Assembly (NCBI RefSeq): GCF_009720725.1
Contig: NZ_WNKT01000016.1
Location: 1 to 64,000 of the forward strand
Direction: 5' to 3'
Source of the DNA: Allochromatium palmeri
Lineage (GTDB): Bacteria; Pseudomonadota; Gammaproteobacteria; Chromatiales; Chromatiaceae
DNA length: 64,000 nucleotides
This document shows positions 34,877 through 43,669 of this stretch, one piece after another. The position numbers were made by a program, and so were the translations under genes. Each line of letters starts with the position of its first letter. Positions within the stretch are counted from its first letter, which is position 1. A model generated the notes under the pieces. The model searched no databases. It was not told the origin of the DNA and worked only from the letters and a program-made list of their open reading frames with translations.

Positions 34877-36270
34877 GCCGGGGACACCGCCTTGAGCGTT
34901 GCTTCAAGGTATCCTTTCACAGCCTCAGCGGTGGCGTCGAGTTCCTCGCAGCGCGCCTCCTTCGCCAACAGACCTTGCAGTGACGGCGGTGGCGGAGCCT
35001 CGCAACCGATGGCCTGGACGACCGCTTCACTGAACTTGGCCGGATGCGCCGTGGCCAGACAGACGGCGTCCGGCACAGCACGCGCGGCGCGCACCCCGAC
35101 AGCGGTATGCGGACAGAGGATGTACCCCGTCGCCGCATAGGTCGCCCGGATCTGGTCGAGCGTCTCGGCATCGCTCACGGCGACTGCATCGAAATCGGCC
35201 TGGACCTGCCGATGATGCGCGGCCGAGACTTCGAGTCGTCCCGTGCGCTTGAGATCGTCGAGCAGGGCGCGGACCTGTGCCTGATCGCCGTCGTGCAGAT
35301 AGTAGAGATAGCGCTCGAAGTTGGAGGCAATCTGGATGTCCATCGCCGGACTGAGTGTCTGATGGACGTCGTCCTCGACGGCATAGACGCCGCTCTGGAC
35401 GAATCGGGTCAGGATGTCGTTGCAATTGGTGGCGATAACGAGCCGATCGATCGGCAACCCCATGCGACGGGCCAGATAGCCGGCGAAGACGTCGCCGAAG
35501 TTGCCGGTCGGCACCGAGAAGCTGACCCGGCGCTCGGGATCACCGCCCGAGATCCGGCCCCAGGCATAGAAGTAGTAGACCGTCTGCGCCAGGATGCGCG
35601 CCCAGTTGATCGAGTTGACCGCGCCGAGCCGATAGGCCGACTTGAAGGGCAGATCGTTGAATAGTGTCTTGACGATGTTCTGCGCATCGTCGAAGGTGCC
35701 GCGCACCGCGACATTGTGGACATTGGCATCGAGCACCGTGGTCATCTGCCGTTCCTGGATCGGCGAGACCCGGCCCTTGGGATGCAGGATGAAGATCTGG
35801 ATGCGCTCCTTGCCGCGCACGCCATAGATGGCCGCCGAGCCGGTGTCGCCCGAGGTGGCGCCGACGATATTGAGCCGGCCACCCTCGCGTTCGAGCAGAT
35901 ATTCAAACAGATTGCCGAGCCATTGCAGGGCCACGTCCTTGAAGGCCGCCGTCGGACCGTGGAAGAGTTCCAGGATGCGCGTCTCGCCCGCCGCGACCAC
36001 CGGCGTGACCTCGGGATGGCTGAAGGTCGCGTAAGAGCGGTCGATCAGCGCCTTCAAGTCGGCACGCGGAATCTCATCGCCGATGAAAAGTGTCGACACT
36101 TCGAGCGCCAGCGCCTGAAAGCTCAAGTCCGCCCAGGCGCGCAGACGCGCTGGATCGAGGGCTGGAATCTCAGCTGGAACCAGCAGACCGCCATCGGTCG
36201 CCAGCCCCATCATCACGGCTTGAGCGAAACCAATCGGCTCGATTCCGCCACGGGTACTGATGTAATGCAT
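34873..36270 (-). CDS. thrC: Threonine synthase
   Basis: 465 residues, a PLP enzyme converting O-phosphohomoserine to threonine. Begins MHYISTRGGIEPIGFAQAVM; PLP-lysine in LFHGPTAAFKDVALQWLGN; phosphate loop IVGATSGDTGSAAIYGVRG; then NVAVRGTFDDAQNIVKTLF and SVPTGNFGDVFAGYLARRMG. This is the longer class-I type as in E. coli and yeast. It is first in thrC-cimA-glmS. Placing thrC with cimA joins threonine synthesis to the threonine-independent isoleucine route. The upstream 274 bp (36271-36544) are shared with the divergent symporter operon. Confidence 0.95.
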   Translation of the reverse strand: MHYISTRGGIEPIGFAQAVMMGLATDGGLLVPAEIPALDPARLRAWADLSFQALALEVSTLFIGDEIPRADLKALIDRSYATFSHPEVTPVVAAGETRILELFHGPTAAFKDVALQWLGNLFEYLLEREGGRLNIVGATSGDTGSAAIYGVRGKERIQIFILHPKGRVSPIQERQMTTVLDANVHNVAVRGTFDDAQNIVKTLFNDLPFKSAYRLGAVNSINWARILAQTVYYFYAWGRISGGDPERRVSFSVPTGNFGDVFAGYLARRMGLPIDRLVIATNCNDILTRFVQSGVYAVEDDVHQTLSPAMDIQIASNFERYLYYLHDGDQAQVRALLDDLKRTGRLEVSAAHHRQVQADFDAVAVSDAETLDQIRATYAATGYILCPHTAVGVRAARAVPDAVCLATAHPAKFSEAVVQAIGCEAPPPPSLQGLLAKEARCEELDATAEAVKGYLEATLKAVSPA

Positions 36271-36337
36271 GGTGTTCTCTAGGGCAAATGATCTTCTGTG
36301 CGAGCCGGTTCAGAACGCAGACCGACCGATTGAAACG

Positions 36338-36367
36338 TTGACAGCACGCCAAGTGCAACCAGACAAT
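36338..36367 (+). promoter_or_regulatory. Putative promoter for the DUF4212/symporter operon
   Basis: TTGACA (36338-36343), 18-bp spacer, GACAAT (36362-36367). Perfect -35, weak -10. About 175 bases before the DUF4212 gene, within the otherwise feature-poor divergent gap 36271-36544. Not confirmed. Confidence 0.3.
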
Positions 36368-36544
36368 GCTGACAATTCGCTCGATAAGGCAGAACGAGAC
36401 GGATGAATCATAACCAACGAGGGGGCTTCTGCCATGTTTTGAGCGCACCGAACCGCTTCCAGGCGGCTCTCGGCGGCGCGCCCCATCGTCACCCCGCCAC
36501 CTTCAGGCCAATACCGTAAACCTTAGAACGGAGTGACATCGACC

Positions 36545-36802
36545 ATGACACCTGACAAGCGTGCGGACTATTGGAAAGCGAATCTTCGCTATCTAACAGT
36601 CCTTTTGATCGTTTGGTTCGTCGTTTCCTACGGCTTCGGCGTCCTGCTCGTCGAGCCGCTGAACGCTATCCATCTCGGCGGCTACCCGCTCGGCTTCTGG
36701 TTCGCCCAACAGGGTTCGATCTATGTTTTCGTGGCGCTGATCTTCGTCTACGCCGCCCTGATGAATCGGCTCGATCAGCAATTCGACGTCGGCGAAGAGT
36801 GA
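36545..36802 (+). CDS. DUF4212 small subunit of the sodium/solute symporter
   Basis: 85 residues from ATG 36545, with GGAG 12 bases upstream; GTG 36533 is an alternative. Two membrane helices: LTVLLIVWFVVSYGFGVLLV and FVALIFVYAALMNRLDQQF, separated by an amphipathic loop LNAIHLGGYPLGFWFAQQGS characteristic of DUF4212. These proteins are nearly always encoded directly before a VC_2705-type symporter and are thought to be an accessory subunit. It lies 12 bp before the symporter gene. Confidence 0.9.
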   Translation: MTPDKRADYWKANLRYLTVLLIVWFVVSYGFGVLLVEPLNAIHLGGYPLGFWFAQQGSIYVFVALIFVYAALMNRLDQQFDVGEE

Positions 36803-36814
36803 GGAACGCACCTA

Positions 36815-38620
36815 ATGAGCCCACTTGAGATCTGGACCTATTCCATCGTCGGCCTGACCTTCGCGATCTATATCGGCATCGCGATCTGGGCACGCGCCGG
36901 CTCCACCAGTGAATTCTACGTCGCCGGCGGCGGCGTGCATCCGGTTGCCAATGGGATGGCGACAGCGGCTGACTGGATGTCGGCAGCCTCGTTTATTTCC
37001 ATGGCCGGTATGATCGCCTTCGGCGGCTATGGCGGCTCGGTGTTCCTGATGGGCTGGACCGGCGGCTATGTGCTGCTGGCCCTGCTGCTGGCGCCCTATC
37101 TGCGCAAATTCGGCAAGTTCACGGTGCCTGAGTTCATCGGCGACCGCTACTATGCCAACTCGGCGCGCGTGGTGGCCGTCATCTGTCTGATCCTGGCTTC
37201 GGTGACCTACGTCATCGGCCAGATGACGGGTATCGGTGTGGCCTTCGGCCGCTTCCTCGGCATTTCCTACGAAATGGGCATCGTCGCCGGCATGGGTATC
37301 GTGGCCGTCTACGCCATCCTCGGCGGCATGAAGGGCATCACCTACACCCAGATCGCGCAGTACGTGGTGCTGATCTTCGCCTACACCATCCCGGCGATCT
37401 TCATCTCGCTGAATCTGACCGGCAACCCCATCCCGCAACTGGGTCTGGGCAGCGAATACGCCCCCGACGGCGTCGCCAGCGGCATGTCCCTGCTGGAAAA
37501 GCTCGATCAGGTGGTCACGGATCTTGGCTTCAAGGAATATACCACCCAGGTGATGGGCAGCACGCTCAACATGTTCGTCTATACCCTGTCGCTGATGATC
37601 GGTACCGCTGGTCTGCCGCACGTCATCATCCGCTTCTTCACCGTGCCTAAGGTTGCCGATGCGCGCTATTCGGCCGGCTGGGCGCTGGTCTTCATCGCCA
37701 TCCTCTACACCACCGCCCCGGCTGTCGGTGCGATGGCACGTCTGAACCTGATGGATACCATCCAGATTGGTCCAGTCGGCGAGGAGAGCAGCAACCTGGC
37801 CTACGACGAGCGTCCCGACTGGTTCAAGCGTTGGGAGACCACGGGTCTTCTGAAGTATGAGGACAAGAACGGCGACGGCCTGATCCAGTACTACGACGAC
37901 AAGAACGCCGAGTTCGCCGCCAAGGCCGAGGGATTCGGCTGGAAAGGCAACGAGATGGTCACGGTCAACAACGACATCATGGTGCTGGCCAACCCCGAGA
38001 TCGCGAAACTGCCCGACTGGGTGATCGCGCTGGTGGTCGCCGGCGGTCTGGCGGCGGCGCTCTCGACAGCCGCCGGTCTGCTGCTGGCCATCTCCTCGGC
38101 GATCTCGCATGACCTGCTCAAGGGCGTGTTCATGCCGCACATCACCGAGAAGAAGGAGCTGATGGCCGGGCGGTTGTCGATGATCGGCGCTATTGTGCTG
38201 GCCGGCTATCTCGGCATGAATCCGCCAGGATTCGCGGCGGGAACCGTGGCCATTGCCTTCGGTCTGGCAGCCTCCTCGATCTTCCCCGCGCTCATGCTCG
38301 GCATCTTCGCCAAGCGCATGAACAAGGAGGGGGCGATCTCAGGCATGGTCGCCGGTATTACCGTGACTCTGCTCTATGTGTTCCAGCACAAGGGCATCCT
38401 CTTCATTCCGGGCACCGAGTTCCTGATGCCCGATATGGGGATGGGCGAGAACTGGTTCTTCGGCATCTCACCGAACGCCTTCGGCGCGATCGGCGCGCTG
38501 GTGAACTTCATGGTCGCCCTGCTGGTCTCGGCGCTCACGGCACCGCCGCCTGAGCACATCCAGCATCTGGTCGAGGATGTGCGCATCCCGCGTGGCGCTG
38601 GAGTCGCCACGGGTCATTGA
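36815..38620 (+). CDS. Sodium:solute symporter, ActP/VC_2705 family
   Basis: 601 residues, about 13 membrane helices, SSS fold. Begins IWTYSIVGLTFAIYIGIAIW; the conserved family block ATAADWMSAASFISMAGMIA covers TM2, then GKFTVPEFIGDRYYANSARV. A long hydrophilic insert (~320-390) rich in Asp/Lys between TM helices is typical of the VC_2705 subgroup and distinguishes it from classic ActP. Likely carries short organic acids such as acetate with Na+; the substrate is inferred from the family. Follows DUF4212 and is ended by a strong terminator at 38649. Confidence 0.88.
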   Translation: MSPLEIWTYSIVGLTFAIYIGIAIWARAGSTSEFYVAGGGVHPVANGMATAADWMSAASFISMAGMIAFGGYGGSVFLMGWTGGYVLLALLLAPYLRKFGKFTVPEFIGDRYYANSARVVAVICLILASVTYVIGQMTGIGVAFGRFLGISYEMGIVAGMGIVAVYAILGGMKGITYTQIAQYVVLIFAYTIPAIFISLNLTGNPIPQLGLGSEYAPDGVASGMSLLEKLDQVVTDLGFKEYTTQVMGSTLNMFVYTLSLMIGTAGLPHVIIRFFTVPKVADARYSAGWALVFIAILYTTAPAVGAMARLNLMDTIQIGPVGEESSNLAYDERPDWFKRWETTGLLKYEDKNGDGLIQYYDDKNAEFAAKAEGFGWKGNEMVTVNNDIMVLANPEIAKLPDWVIALVVAGGLAAALSTAAGLLLAISSAISHDLLKGVFMPHITEKKELMAGRLSMIGAIVLAGYLGMNPPGFAAGTVAIAFGLAASSIFPALMLGIFAKRMNKEGAISGMVAGITVTLLYVFQHKGILFIPGTEFLMPDMGMGENWFFGISPNAFGAIGALVNFMVALLVSALTAPPPEHIQHLVEDVRIPRGAGVATGH

Positions 38621-38648
38621 TCGGCATCCGCCATCGCTGACCTGACAC

Positions 38649-38677
38649 GAGCCCCGCTTCGGCGGGGCTCTTTCGTT
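38649..38677 (+). terminator. Rho-independent terminator of the symporter operon
   Basis: GAGCCCCGC-TTCG-GCGGGGCTC followed by TTTCGTT: a perfect 9-bp GC stem with a stable UUCG loop, 29 bases after the symporter stop. Confidence 0.9.
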
Positions 38678-38796
38678 GTGGGAAGGGGCCAAGCGTCGTT
38701 GCAATCGCCGCGCACGGCCCAATTCTCCGACCTCAGCGTCAAGGCGGCGCGCGATCCACTATCGACGACCTATCGACTTTCAGAGGGGTAAAGATC

Positions 38797-38943
38797 ATGG
38801 CGAATGGTTCTTCCTTGGCGGCGATGGAACTGATGGTGTTCCTGGGACTGGTCGGCTGGCTGCTCTACTATCAGTACTCAAACTCACGACGCGACTCCAG
38901 CCGCACCAAATCAGACGAGGAGACGTCGAAGGAATCGGACTGA
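38797..38943 (+). CDS. Small single-helix membrane protein
   Basis: 48 residues: MANGSSLAAMELMVFLGLVG, then WLLYYQYSNSRRDSSRTKSD and EETSKESD. AGAGGGG precedes the ATG by about ten bases, the initiation context is good and the composition is protein-like. One N-terminal membrane helix followed by a charged Ser/Glu-rich cytoplasmic tail. No family recognised. It stands alone between the symporter terminator and the GGDEF gene. Confidence 0.6.
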   Translation: MANGSSLAAMELMVFLGLVGWLLYYQYSNSRRDSSRTKSDEETSKESD

Positions 38944-39090
38944 GCCGCGACGCAGTCGGGCGGCATCTCGACATTTTTACGACGCTCAGTCACCGGCTCG
39001 CTTATCATTGGCGCCGATCGGAAGCCATCGTCCCATCAAGCGGACGATGGCTTCGTGGTTTCCAACACATTTTTGGCGGGTCAAGCAGCC

Positions 39091-40113
39091 ATGAGCGTCA
39101 ACCGGATGGATTTCAGGGATGACCTGAATACGGCCTCGGACTATCTGCGCATGGCCGTGCCGCAAATGGTGCGTCGCCGCATCCCACCGACACCCTACAA
39201 TTACGCGCTCTGGTACGCACACGTCCAGAACGCCTGTCCGGATCTGAGCCGCTCATTGCTCGCGGACTTTCCGGAAAACGGCCCCTATGACGCCGAGAAG
39301 AGCGAATCGCTGTTCTTCGAGTATTTCGTCAAGCATTACCTGCCGACCAGCCCGCAAGCGCGCGACCTCATCGTCGATATCGTCACGCGGTTGACACGGG
39401 CGGTCTCGCGCAATCTGCGCGGCACCCAGGACTATGGCGCCAGTCTGCGCGAGGCGCTGACGGTCTTCGAGGAAAACGACGATCAGGAACGAATCCGCGC
39501 CATGGTCGGCCAACTGCTCACCGAAACGCGCGACCTGGAAAACCTCACCCAAGCCTTCCAGAGCGAACTGAAATCGGCCGGCGCTCAGGTCGAGCGGCTC
39601 AAGCGCGAGCTGGAGGAGAGCGAGCGCCGCGCGCGTGTGGATGCGCTGACCAAGATCCCCAACCGACGCGGCTTCGATGAGGCACTCGTGCAGTCACTCT
39701 CGGCGCCCGACGAGCCGACCTGTCTGATGATGCTCGATCTCGACCGCTTCAAGCAGCTCAACGATACCTATGGGCATCCCATGGGCGATCGTGTCCTGGA
39801 GATCGTCGGTAGTGTGCTGGCCAAGGTACAAAGCGAGCGCGTGTTCGTCGCCCGCTATGGCGGGGAAGAGTTCGCGGTCATCGTCAACGACGAGCTGGAG
39901 GCCGCCCAGACACTGGCCGAGCAGATCCGCCGCCAGGTCGCCGCGCTCCAGATCAAACGCAAGAGCACCAAAGACACCATCGGCGCAATCACCGTCTCGA
40001 TCGGCCTGACGCGCTTCAAGCCGGGCGAAACCGGCGCATCGCTGATCGAGCGCGCCGATACCGGGCTGTATCGGGCCAAGGAAGGCGGACGCGATCGCGT
40101 GGTGATTGCTTGA
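39091..40113 (+). CDS. Diguanylate cyclase (GGDEF)
   Basis: 340 residues from ATG 39091; ATG 39055 is possible. N-terminal ~160 residues are helical (DYLRMAVPQMVRRRIPPTPY, YALWYAHVQN), a domain common before GGDEF in Pseudomonas and Chromatiaceae. A coiled coil (ELKSAGAQVERLKRELEESE) leads into the cyclase: DALTKIPNRRGFDEAL, MMLDLDRFKQLNDTYGHPMG, active site ARYGGEEF. The RxxD inhibitory site five residues before the motif is absent, so no product feedback by that route. No membrane helices, so a cytoplasmic c-di-GMP synthase. The signal sensed is unknown. Confidence 0.9.
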   Translation: MSVNRMDFRDDLNTASDYLRMAVPQMVRRRIPPTPYNYALWYAHVQNACPDLSRSLLADFPENGPYDAEKSESLFFEYFVKHYLPTSPQARDLIVDIVTRLTRAVSRNLRGTQDYGASLREALTVFEENDDQERIRAMVGQLLTETRDLENLTQAFQSELKSAGAQVERLKRELEESERRARVDALTKIPNRRGFDEALVQSLSAPDEPTCLMMLDLDRFKQLNDTYGHPMGDRVLEIVGSVLAKVQSERVFVARYGGEEFAVIVNDELEAAQTLAEQIRRQVAALQIKRKSTKDTIGAITVSIGLTRFKPGETGASLIERADTGLYRAKEGGRDRVVIA

Positions 40114-40122
40114 TGGCGCGGC

Positions 40123-42171
40123 TCACAGATCAAAGCGCTCGAATTCCAGACTGAACTGCCCGCGTCCCTGAGTCAGTCCGCGCAATGTCGTTGCATAGCC
40201 AAGCAGCGGCTCCAGCGCCGCCTCGGCCCGGATCGTGGCCAGCTCATCCTGGATCTCGGTCGACTGGATCAGCGCATGTCGCGACTGAAGATCACCGAGC
40301 ACGGCACCCAGATTCGGCTCAGGCACGACCACCTCCAGACGCATGACCGGCGTCATCAGCGCCGGATGCGCCTTCTCCAAGGCTTTGCGCAGCGCCGTGC
40401 CGACGGCGGCTGCCAGCGCCGCCGGAGTTGAACCCGTGCCAAAGAACTCCAGTTCCTCGACACTCACCGTGAGATCCAGCAGCTGAGCGCCCAGGCGCGG
40501 ACCGCTGGCCAGCGTATTGTCGATCACGTCACGGATCGTCGGAATGTGCGCCGCATCGAGCTGAGCACCCTCGGGCCGCAGACGCGGTTGCAGCTCGACC
40601 AGCACCCCCTGCCCCCGCTCGCGCGGCCGGACGCTGACCACAGCCCTCGCCATCAGATCCGGCTGGCGCGGATCAGGCGTGGGTGGCGGGGCGAACAGCG
40701 CATCGGCGCGGGCTGGCTGAGTGATGGTCTCGCGCGTGGCCACAGCCGGCCGTCCGACACGGACGCCAACACCGAACTCACGTTCCAGACGCTCAATGAC
40801 GATCTGCAAATGCAATTCACCCATGCCCCGGAGCAGACGCTGGCCGGTCTCGGGATCGTCTTCGACACGCAGGGTCGGGTCTTCCTGCTGGATTTTGCTC
40901 AGCACCTCGATCAGCTTGTCTTCATCGGTCCCCGTCGCCGGCTCGATGGCCAACCCGAGCACCGGATCATGAGTCTGGATGCGCTCCAGGCTCAGCACCT
41001 GGCCGGGTGCGCAGAGCGTATCGCCCGTGCTGGCGAACCGCAGCCCGGCCAGGAGTACGATATCGCCGGCCTCGGCCAGATCGCGCTTGGTCTTCTTGCC
41101 GGCATCGACCTCGAACAGCCGCGCCACCTGCTCGCGCTGCACGCGCCCATCGGGCGTCAGGAACTCGACCGCATCGCCCGGCGCCAACCGTCCGCGATAG
41201 AGCCGCACGAAGACATGCCGGCGCCCGTCCCAGAGCTGGACCTTGAAGGCGAGCGCGGCAAGTGGCCCATCCGGGGTCATGACGACCGACTCGCGCGTCT
41301 CATCGGGCCGCTCGGCCAGTGCCGCAGGCCGGTCGAGCGGAGCGGGCAAGAAGTCGATCACACCATCGATGAGCGGCTGCACACCCAGATTGCGCAATGC
41401 GCTGCCGCCATAGCAGGGAAAGAGCGTCCCGGCCAGTGTTCCGGCGCGGATGGCGGCGCGTAGACGTTCAGGCGGCACCTCCTCGCCGGCGAGCACCAGA
41501 TCAGCCAGCGACTCATCCGCCTCGGCGGCGGCCAGTGCCAGTGCCTCGCGTCGCTCGCGATGACGCGCCCACAGTTCAGGCGGACAGGGTTCGATGACGA
41601 CCTGCTCGCCCTGTTCACCGATGAAACGAATCAGCTGTTGGTCAATCAAATGCAGCACGCCACCCGCTTCGGGGACCGGAACCGTGATCGGCACCGGCTC
41701 GGCGTGCAAACGCTGCTTGACGGACGCCAGACAACGGTCAAAATCCGCGCCCGGACGATCCATCTTATTGATGAACAGGAGCGCTGGGAGCTTGAAGCGC
41801 GCACGCTGACGCCACACCGTCTCAGTCTGGGGCTCGACGCCTCGCACGCCATCGAGGACGATGACGCCGCCATCGAGCACGCGCAGCGCCCGCTCGACCT
41901 CGATCGAGAAGTCGACGTGTCCGGGCGTATCGATGAGCTGGATCAGATGCTCACGCCACTGGGCCTGGGTGACGGCAGCGGTGATGGTGATGCCGTGGCG
42001 CTGTTCCTCAGCCATATAGTCCATGTGAGCGGCGCCATCATGCACCTCGCCGATCTTGTGCGAGGCGCCGGTGTAGAACAGGATGCGCTCGGTGAGCGTC
42101 GTCTTGCCCGCATCCACATGAGCGGCAACCCCGATATTGCGGACGTGCGACGATCGGGATGGTTTTTTCAT
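40123..42171 (-). CDS. Elongation factor G paralogue (EF-G2-type)
   Basis: 682 residues from ATG 42171. GTPase motifs: G1 AAHVDAGKTTLTERI, G2/effector RHGITITAAVTQ, G3 DTPGHVDFSIE, G4 NKMDRPGADF. Domains II-V follow, with domain IV altered and ending GYATTLRGLTQGRGQFSLEF. Compared with canonical EF-G it lacks the fusA context (rpsL-rpsG-tuf), is slightly shorter and has a divergent domain IV tip. It is probably a secondary factor (recycling, stress or a related function) rather than the main translocase. The ATG lies only 28 bp from the ATG of the divergent L,D-transpeptidase gene. The frame extends to 42324 but that extension overlaps the neighbour. Confidence 0.85.
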   Translation of the reverse strand: MKKPSRSSHVRNIGVAAHVDAGKTTLTERILFYTGASHKIGEVHDGAAHMDYMAEEQRHGITITAAVTQAQWREHLIQLIDTPGHVDFSIEVERALRVLDGGVIVLDGVRGVEPQTETVWRQRARFKLPALLFINKMDRPGADFDRCLASVKQRLHAEPVPITVPVPEAGGVLHLIDQQLIRFIGEQGEQVVIEPCPPELWARHRERREALALAAAEADESLADLVLAGEEVPPERLRAAIRAGTLAGTLFPCYGGSALRNLGVQPLIDGVIDFLPAPLDRPAALAERPDETRESVVMTPDGPLAALAFKVQLWDGRRHVFVRLYRGRLAPGDAVEFLTPDGRVQREQVARLFEVDAGKKTKRDLAEAGDIVLLAGLRFASTGDTLCAPGQVLSLERIQTHDPVLGLAIEPATGTDEDKLIEVLSKIQQEDPTLRVEDDPETGQRLLRGMGELHLQIVIERLEREFGVGVRVGRPAVATRETITQPARADALFAPPPTPDPRQPDLMARAVVSVRPRERGQGVLVELQPRLRPEGAQLDAAHIPTIRDVIDNTLASGPRLGAQLLDLTVSVEELEFFGTGSTPAALAAAVGTALRKALEKAHPALMTPVMRLEVVVPEPNLGAVLGDLQSRHALIQSTEIQDELATIRAEAALEPLLGYATTLRGLTQGRGQFSLEFERFDL

Positions 42172-42199
42172 CGCTGTGCAACAGGAGCTTAAAAAAGTT

Positions 42200-43165
42200 A
42201 TGAGAGGTCTTGAACTTGGCGGACGCCCCCGAGCCTGGCTCGTGCCGGCGCTCTGCGCATCCGTGTTTGGCTGGGGTATGCCACAGAGCGCTTGGGCCGA
42301 GACCTTCCGGCTGGAGAACCCCAACGACTCGGTCGTGGGGACACCCTTCTATTTCACGGCGCGCACCAAGGATACACTGCTCGACATCGCCCGCCAGAAC
42401 AATCTGGGCTATGACGACATGCGTCAGGCCAACCCCAAGGTTGATACCTGGGTGCCGGGTGAGGGAACCCAGGTGCTGGTGCCGGCCTTCTATGTGCTGC
42501 CGAACGTACCGCGTCAGGGGATCGTGATCAATCGCGCCGAGAAACGGCTGTATTACTATCCACCCAACGAGCCCAACGTCGTGCGTATCTATGCCATCAC
42601 GGTGGGCAAGGATGCCATGGCCACGCCGCTGGGCAACTTCGACGTCATCCAGAAACGCAAGGATCCGACCTGGACGCCAGGGCCGCAGGTGCGTGCCAAC
42701 CATGCCGCTCGCGGCCACGTCCTGCCACCCACGGTACCGCCGGGGCCGGACAATCCGCTCGGACGTTTCGCCATGCGACTGAGCAATCCGGATTATCTGA
42801 TCCACGGCACCAATCAGCCCTGGGGCATGGGTCTGGAGGTCAGCGGTGGCTGTATCCGGATGTATCCGGAAAGCATCGAGGAACTCTATGGAATGACCGA
42901 ACTCAAGACGCCGGTGGCCATCATTGACCAACCCTACAAGTATGGCTGGCTGGGTAACGACCTCTATCTGGAGGTGCAGACCGGGGAGAAGAGTGTCCGC
43001 CAGCCCTATCACTCGGTGATTCCCGAGTCAGTGGTCAACGCTGAGGGGGTGACGATCGATTGGAAGGCGGTGGAGCGGGCTGTCGAAGAAGACTCCGGCG
43101 TCCCACAGCTCGTGGGACACCGGAACGGATCAGGTCAAGTGAATCACTTGCCCATGATCTTCTGA
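42200..43165 (+). CDS. L,D-transpeptidase with LysM-like domain (ErfK/YbiS/YcfS/YnhG type)
   Basis: 321 residues from ATG 42200, with AGGAG 12 bases upstream. A signal peptide ends at ...MPQSAWA. Residues ~36-95 contain a LysM-like segment (DTLLDIARQNNLGYDDMRQA). The YkuD domain (~102-240) carries the catalytic motif HGTNQPWGMGLEVSGGCIRM (H...S-G-G-C-I-R-M). In enterics such enzymes attach the Braun lipoprotein to peptidoglycan via a Cys nucleophile. The gene converges on and overlaps by 22 bp an Lpp-type lipoprotein gene, its probable substrate, so the pair is functionally suggestive. Periplasmic. Confidence 0.92.
   Translation: MRGLELGGRPRAWLVPALCASVFGWGMPQSAWAETFRLENPNDSVVGTPFYFTARTKDTLLDIARQNNLGYDDMRQANPKVDTWVPGEGTQVLVPAFYVLPNVPRQGIVINRAEKRLYYYPPNEPNVVRIYAITVGKDAMATPLGNFDVIQKRKDPTWTPGPQVRANHAARGHVLPPTVPPGPDNPLGRFAMRLSNPDYLIHGTNQPWGMGLEVSGGCIRMYPESIEELYGMTELKTPVAIIDQPYKYGWLGNDLYLEVQTGEKSVRQPYHSVIPESVVNAEGVTIDWKAVERAVEEDSGVPQLVGHRNGSGQVNHLPMIF
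43095..43123 (-). terminator. Hairpin downstream of lpp, inside the L,D-transpeptidase coding end
   Basis: CCGG-C-GTCCCAC-AGCTC-GTGGGAC-A-CCGG: a 7-bp perfect stem extended by four more pairs after one mismatch. On the minus strand it is ~21 bases after the lpp stop and is followed by a T-rich GTCTTCTTCG stretch, so it may terminate lpp mRNA. Confidence 0.5.
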
Positions 43166-43332
43166 TACATCCGATCCAGACGCTCGGTGTTGGAGTTGCA
43201 GCAAGCCTGGGCGCTGTTCGCGGTGTCCATGGCCTGCTGAGCCATGTCGCGAGCGGTCTGGTCGGTGGTGCAGCCGCCGAGCAGCAGCAGCGCAGCGACA
43301 GAGATGGAAGCAGCCTTGACGATCTTGGTCAT
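43144..43332 (-). CDS. lpp: Lpp/OprI-type alanine-zipper lipoprotein
   Basis: 62 residues. Signal peptide MTKIVKAASISVAALLLLGG followed by the lipobox Cys (LLLGGC). The mature chain has Ala/Leu heptads (ARDMAQQAMDTANSAQA, ERLDRMYQKI) and ends in MGK, where the terminal Lys is the residue joined to peptidoglycan in Braun lipoprotein. Two adjacent Cys in the zipper are unusual. GGAG lies ~8 bases before the ATG. Convergent with the L,D-transpeptidase that could anchor it. Expected in the outer membrane. Confidence 0.85.
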   Translation of the reverse strand: MTKIVKAASISVAALLLLGGCTTDQTARDMAQQAMDTANSAQACCNSNTERLDRMYQKIMGK

Positions 43333-43442
43333 GAGAAATCTCCGAAGGTTGTGGACCTTGCAGTCCCTTTAGGTATAACACATGGTGCGTAAAACTACCG
43401 AGCCACACCCACGCTGTGAGCCTGTAGCCCGACTGGTTCCGC

Positions 43443-43491
43443 GCCCCTGGAGGTCTGGGATTGGAAATCCCACTTAGGGGCCGGTCTCCGG
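43443..43491. other. Structured intergenic segment (possible small RNA)
   Basis: Within the 337-bp gap 43333-43669. Nested pairing: GCCCCT (43443-43448) with AGGGGC (43476-43481), enclosing GGGATT (43457-43462) with AATCCC (43466-43471), then a second hairpin CCGG-TCT-CCGG (43481-43491). It does not fold as a tRNA and I do not recognise an Rfam family. It could be a small RNA, a leader of a neighbouring gene or a mobile-element end. The rest of the gap shows nothing clear. Confidence 0.35.
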
Positions 43492-43669
43492 CGTAAAGCT
43501 TGGGGCAAATTCAATGAGACATCAAGCCCACAAACAGGTCAATCGGCGGATTTTTTACAACACCGAGCACTTTCAATCTTAACCCATCTCGGCCAATGGG
43601 CGCTATTGCCTCCAGACCCCGCTGATTTGATGCCTAAAACAAACACTGTTGTATTTTGGACTTCACTCG

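Noticed and set aside
36812-38140. 442-codon minus-strand frame rich in His, Gly and Asp
   Set aside because: Mirror of the symporter's coding strand; the symporter is unmistakable.
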